Positions 61,994-64,000 of a stretch of 64,000 nucleotides of DNA are shown in pieces. A model generated the notes under the pieces. It made no database searches. It saw nothing but the letters and a program-made list of their open reading frames with translations, and was not told the DNA's origin. Where the stretch lies: assembly GCF_044464525.1 (NCBI RefSeq), contig NZ_JBIQLE010000004.1, positions 1 through 64,000 of the forward strand, in the 5' to 3' direction. The DNA is from Pusillimonas sp044464525. Lineage in GTDB: Bacteria > Pseudomonadota > Gammaproteobacteria > Burkholderiales > Burkholderiaceae_B. The stretch's first letter is position 1, and each line of letters starts with the position of its first letter. The position numbers and the translations under genes are program-made.

Positions 61994-64000
61994 GACAGCG
62001 CCTTTCTGATCTTGCCCGGTGTAATGGGAAAGTGATGAAATCGTGCGCCGATGGCGTGCGCCACGGCGTTGGAAATAGCCGGGATGACCGGGATCATCAC
62101 CACTTCGGCCAGGCCCTTGGGGGGTGAAGAGTCGGACTGCGGAGGCAGATACTCGGCGGTCTGCCGCCACACTGCCACGTCGGAGGCGCGCGGCACTGTG
62201 TAGCGGTTGAAGTTCCAGGTTCCGTTGCCAGGGCCATCGCCGTATAGCGGCAGGTCTTCCATCAGGGCATGGCCAATGCCCATGGCCAGGCCACCTTGCT
62301 GCTGGCCCGAAACCAGTTCGGGCACGATAACCATGCCGGTATCCAGCACGCTATGGTGCTTCAATACGCGCACTTCGCCGGTGTGAGTGTTGACGTCGAC
62401 CGCCACCAGGCACGCCGCCGCCGTATACTGCGTGACCCCGGCCCTGTTGCGGTCCGTGGAGGGAAACTGCACTGTGCTGCGCTTTATGAAATGGTAGCCG
62501 CCTGTGGTCATGAGACGCTTGTATTCGTCGGGCGCGCCATCGCCGTAGCGTACCGCCAACGCATCGACAGGTAGTGTCCGCAGGCCCGCGCCGGGTATGT
62601 CGAACTCTGCGCTGGCCCACTGCCATCGGCTGAAACAATGCACCGCCACGCCGGTGATCAATCCAAGTTCATGCGCCTTGCGGGCGATATCCTCAAATGG
62701 AATGGGCGACATGCCGCCGCCACCGATGCCGCCATTCACTAAGCGCAGGTCTTGCATGCGCATATCGCCGCTTGCCAACTGGCCGCCGGCCGGGCCGCCG
62801 CCCCAGATGGCTTGGGCGGCCGGCCATATCGTGTTTTCGAGTAGAAAACGGGCCGCCTGGCGCGTGCTGAAACCAATGAAGTACGCGCTATTGGATGCGC
62901 TCATGGGCGGTAACAGGCTGGGCACCCAATAGGGATCGCGCGCCAGTTCGTCTTGCTGCTGTTGTGTCAGGGTAAAGGGAATTTCGTTGCTTACCAAAGG
63001 AAGCTGTTCGAACGCGGTGATGCCAAAAACGGCAACGTCGGGGACCTTGCCCAGTATGCGCTGGACCATGATCTGCTGTGCCGTGGTGGCGCCGGTGCCG
63101 ATTTCCTGCGTGCAATGGCGCATGGCAAGCACGCCCTGCGCGTCAAACTCAAGCACCAGCGCGCCCGTATCGGCACCCGAGCCGTAATCTTTCTGTGCTT
63201 GCGCAAACCCCAGGCCGTAGCGATGCCCCGGGTGTGCGGCTTCGTAGGCGGCTTTGTCCGCTTCGCGGTTGCGCCAAAGCGGATGCGCGGCGGCCCGATC
63301 GAGCATTTCGAGGTTGCGCGGATCGCCCTCGGGCACAGCGCCCTGGGTGTTGGGATAGCCGGGCCGTTGTGCATTGCGTCGGCGCAGCTCGATGGCGTCC
63401 AAACCCAGTTCGGCGGCGATTTCATCCACCATGACTTCTGTCATGGTCATTGCCTGTAAAGCACCGTAGCCGCGCATTGAGCCCGCTTCCACGGCCGGCG
63501 AAGACACCGCTACGCCGGCCAGGTCGGATTGCGGGAAGTAGTAAATGGACTGGGCCGCGGTGGCCGCCACCTGGGCCACCGAAAACGAGAAGTTCGCGCG
63601 ACCCCCGCCATTGCAGGTGTACTCGCCTTTCAAAACGTCGAAAAGACCGCTGCTGCGGTCCACGGCGATGGTCACGTCCATGTCGATGGCGTGGCGCTTC
63701 ATGCCCATCTGGAATTGATCGTAGCGTGTGTTCGCGAGGCGCACGGGCCGACCGGCGCCATAGAAACAGGCGGCGATGGCGTAATAAGGAAAGATGGAGT
63801 GGTCTTTCGAGCCATAGCCCACCGTCGAGCCCGTAAGCAACTCGATTTTCTCTACCGGGAAACGCGGGTTGTCCTTGACCATCAGGGCCGCCACGCGGGC
63901 CGCCTCGTAGGGCGACTGCGTGGCGGTAATCAGACAAAGCGTGCGCGTATGCGGGTCGTACCATGCGTTGCCATTGTCCGGCTCCATGGCGCAAGGGTCG
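61990..64000 (-). CDS. Molybdopterin-binding subunit of a xanthine dehydrogenase-family oxidoreductase, cut by the right edge
   Basis: At least 669 residues of the C-terminal part are present; the frame is still open at base 64000, with PCAMEPDN, so the 5' end lies outside the window. Visible motifs are SMRGYGALQAMTMTEVMVDE, QEIGTGATTAQQIM, GGIGGGGMSPIPFEDIA, and KGLAEVVMIPV with the likely catalytic glutamate. This resembles the IorB/nicotinate-dehydrogenase-like group, which uses a separate cytochrome c. The substrate is not readable from sequence. Its stop overlaps the 2Fe-2S subunit start. Confidence 0.9.
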   Translation of the reverse strand, partial: DPCAMEPDNGNAWYDPHTRTLCLITATQSPYEAARVAALMVKDNPRFPVEKIELLTGSTVGYGSKDHSIFPYYAIAACFYGAGRPVRLANTRYDQFQMGMKRHAIDMDVTIAVDRSSGLFDVLKGEYTCNGGGRANFSFSVAQVAATAAQSIYYFPQSDLAGVAVSSPAVEAGSMRGYGALQAMTMTEVMVDEIAAELGLDAIELRRRNAQRPGYPNTQGAVPEGDPRNLEMLDRAAAHPLWRNREADKAAYEAAHPGHRYGLGFAQAQKDYGSGADTGALVLEFDAQGVLAMRHCTQEIGTGATTAQQIMVQRILGKVPDVAVFGITAFEQLPLVSNEIPFTLTQQQQDELARDPYWVPSLLPPMSASNSAYFIGFSTRQAARFLLENTIWPAAQAIWGGGPAGGQLASGDMRMQDLRLVNGGIGGGGMSPIPFEDIARKAHELGLITGVAVHCFSRWQWASAEFDIPGAGLRTLPVDALAVRYGDGAPDEYKRLMTTGGYHFIKRSTVQFPSTDRNRAGVTQYTAAACLVAVDVNTHTGEVRVLKHHSVLDTGMVIVPELVSGQQQGGLAMGIGHALMEDLPLYGDGPGNGTWNFNRYTVPRASDVAVWRQTAEYLPPQSDSSPPKGLAEVVMIPVIPAISNAVAHAIGARFHHFPITPGKIRKALS

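Noticed and set aside
1..64000. tRNA, rRNA, riboswitch, insertion sequence, prophage or attachment site
   Set aside because: I looked in all larger gaps and saw no cloverleaf, conserved riboswitch core, transposase or long terminal repeats. A covariance-model search would settle small RNAs.

Overview
The window looks like chromosomal DNA of a GC-rich betaproteobacterium, most likely Burkholderiales and perhaps Alcaligenaceae. I judge this from the style of MutS, BamC and CysIJG, and from the long glycogen/trehalose operon built around a TreS-maltokinase fusion and an oversized GlgE. This is recognition by eye, not a database result. No tRNA, rRNA or insertion sequence was seen.

Region 1 (1-10.7 kb) is a complete type I-F CRISPR-Cas locus, less GC-rich than its surroundings. 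It holds an array of 25 whole identical repeats plus one cut by the left edge, an AT-rich leader with two perfect IHF consensus sites, then cas6f, csy3, csy2, csy1, the cas2-cas3 fusion and cas1, all read leftward. The 413-bp gap between cas3 and csy1 holds a degenerate CRISPR-repeat-like hairpin and a 48-codon reading frame coupled to the cas3 stop.

Region 2 (10.7-27.2 kb) is mainly core chromosome. It has a small unknown gene, mutS-roxA, the sulfite-reduction genes cysJ-cysI-cysG with an NTF2-like gene, and a sulfide-response unit. That unit has a Tat-type sulfide:quinone reductase and a small membrane protein on one side, and a BigR-like ArsR repressor and a membrane rhodanese on the other, with tandem palindromes between them. 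A bidirectional terminator follows, then bamC, dapA, an M50 protease and a TsaC/YciO protein.

Region 3 (27.2-46.0 kb) is one tightly coupled leftward operon, glgA-glgE-treS/mak-glgB-glgX-treZ-malQ-treY. It joins the TreYZ route (alpha-glucan to trehalose) to the TreS-Mak-GlgE-GlgB route (trehalose back to branched alpha-glucan). GlgC and glycogen phosphorylase are not in the window.

Region 4 (46.0-51.7 kb) is the most interesting part. It encodes a sigma-54 factor, an orphan NtrC-type response regulator, a PRC-barrel protein, a BON-domain protein, a small hydrophilic protein and a secreted four-cysteine protein. I find strong -24/-12 (GG-N10-GC) promoter matches in front of glgA, the BON/PRC pair, rpoN itself and the secreted protein gene, and a weaker one before the hydrophilic protein gene. 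I infer a local, self-reinforcing sigma-54 circuit driving alpha-glucan/trehalose metabolism together with envelope or stress proteins.

Region 5 (51.7-64 kb) carries a phospholipase-D-type lipoprotein, an alpha/beta hydrolase with a RidA-family protein, two GH1 glycosidases with twin-arginine signals, an AraC-family regulator, an SphA/phenol-pathway outer-membrane-type protein, and a three-part oxidoreductase (tri-haem cytochrome c, 2Fe-2S subunit, molybdopterin subunit cut by the right edge). This suggests periplasmic breakdown of glycosides and oxidation of aromatic or aldehyde compounds.
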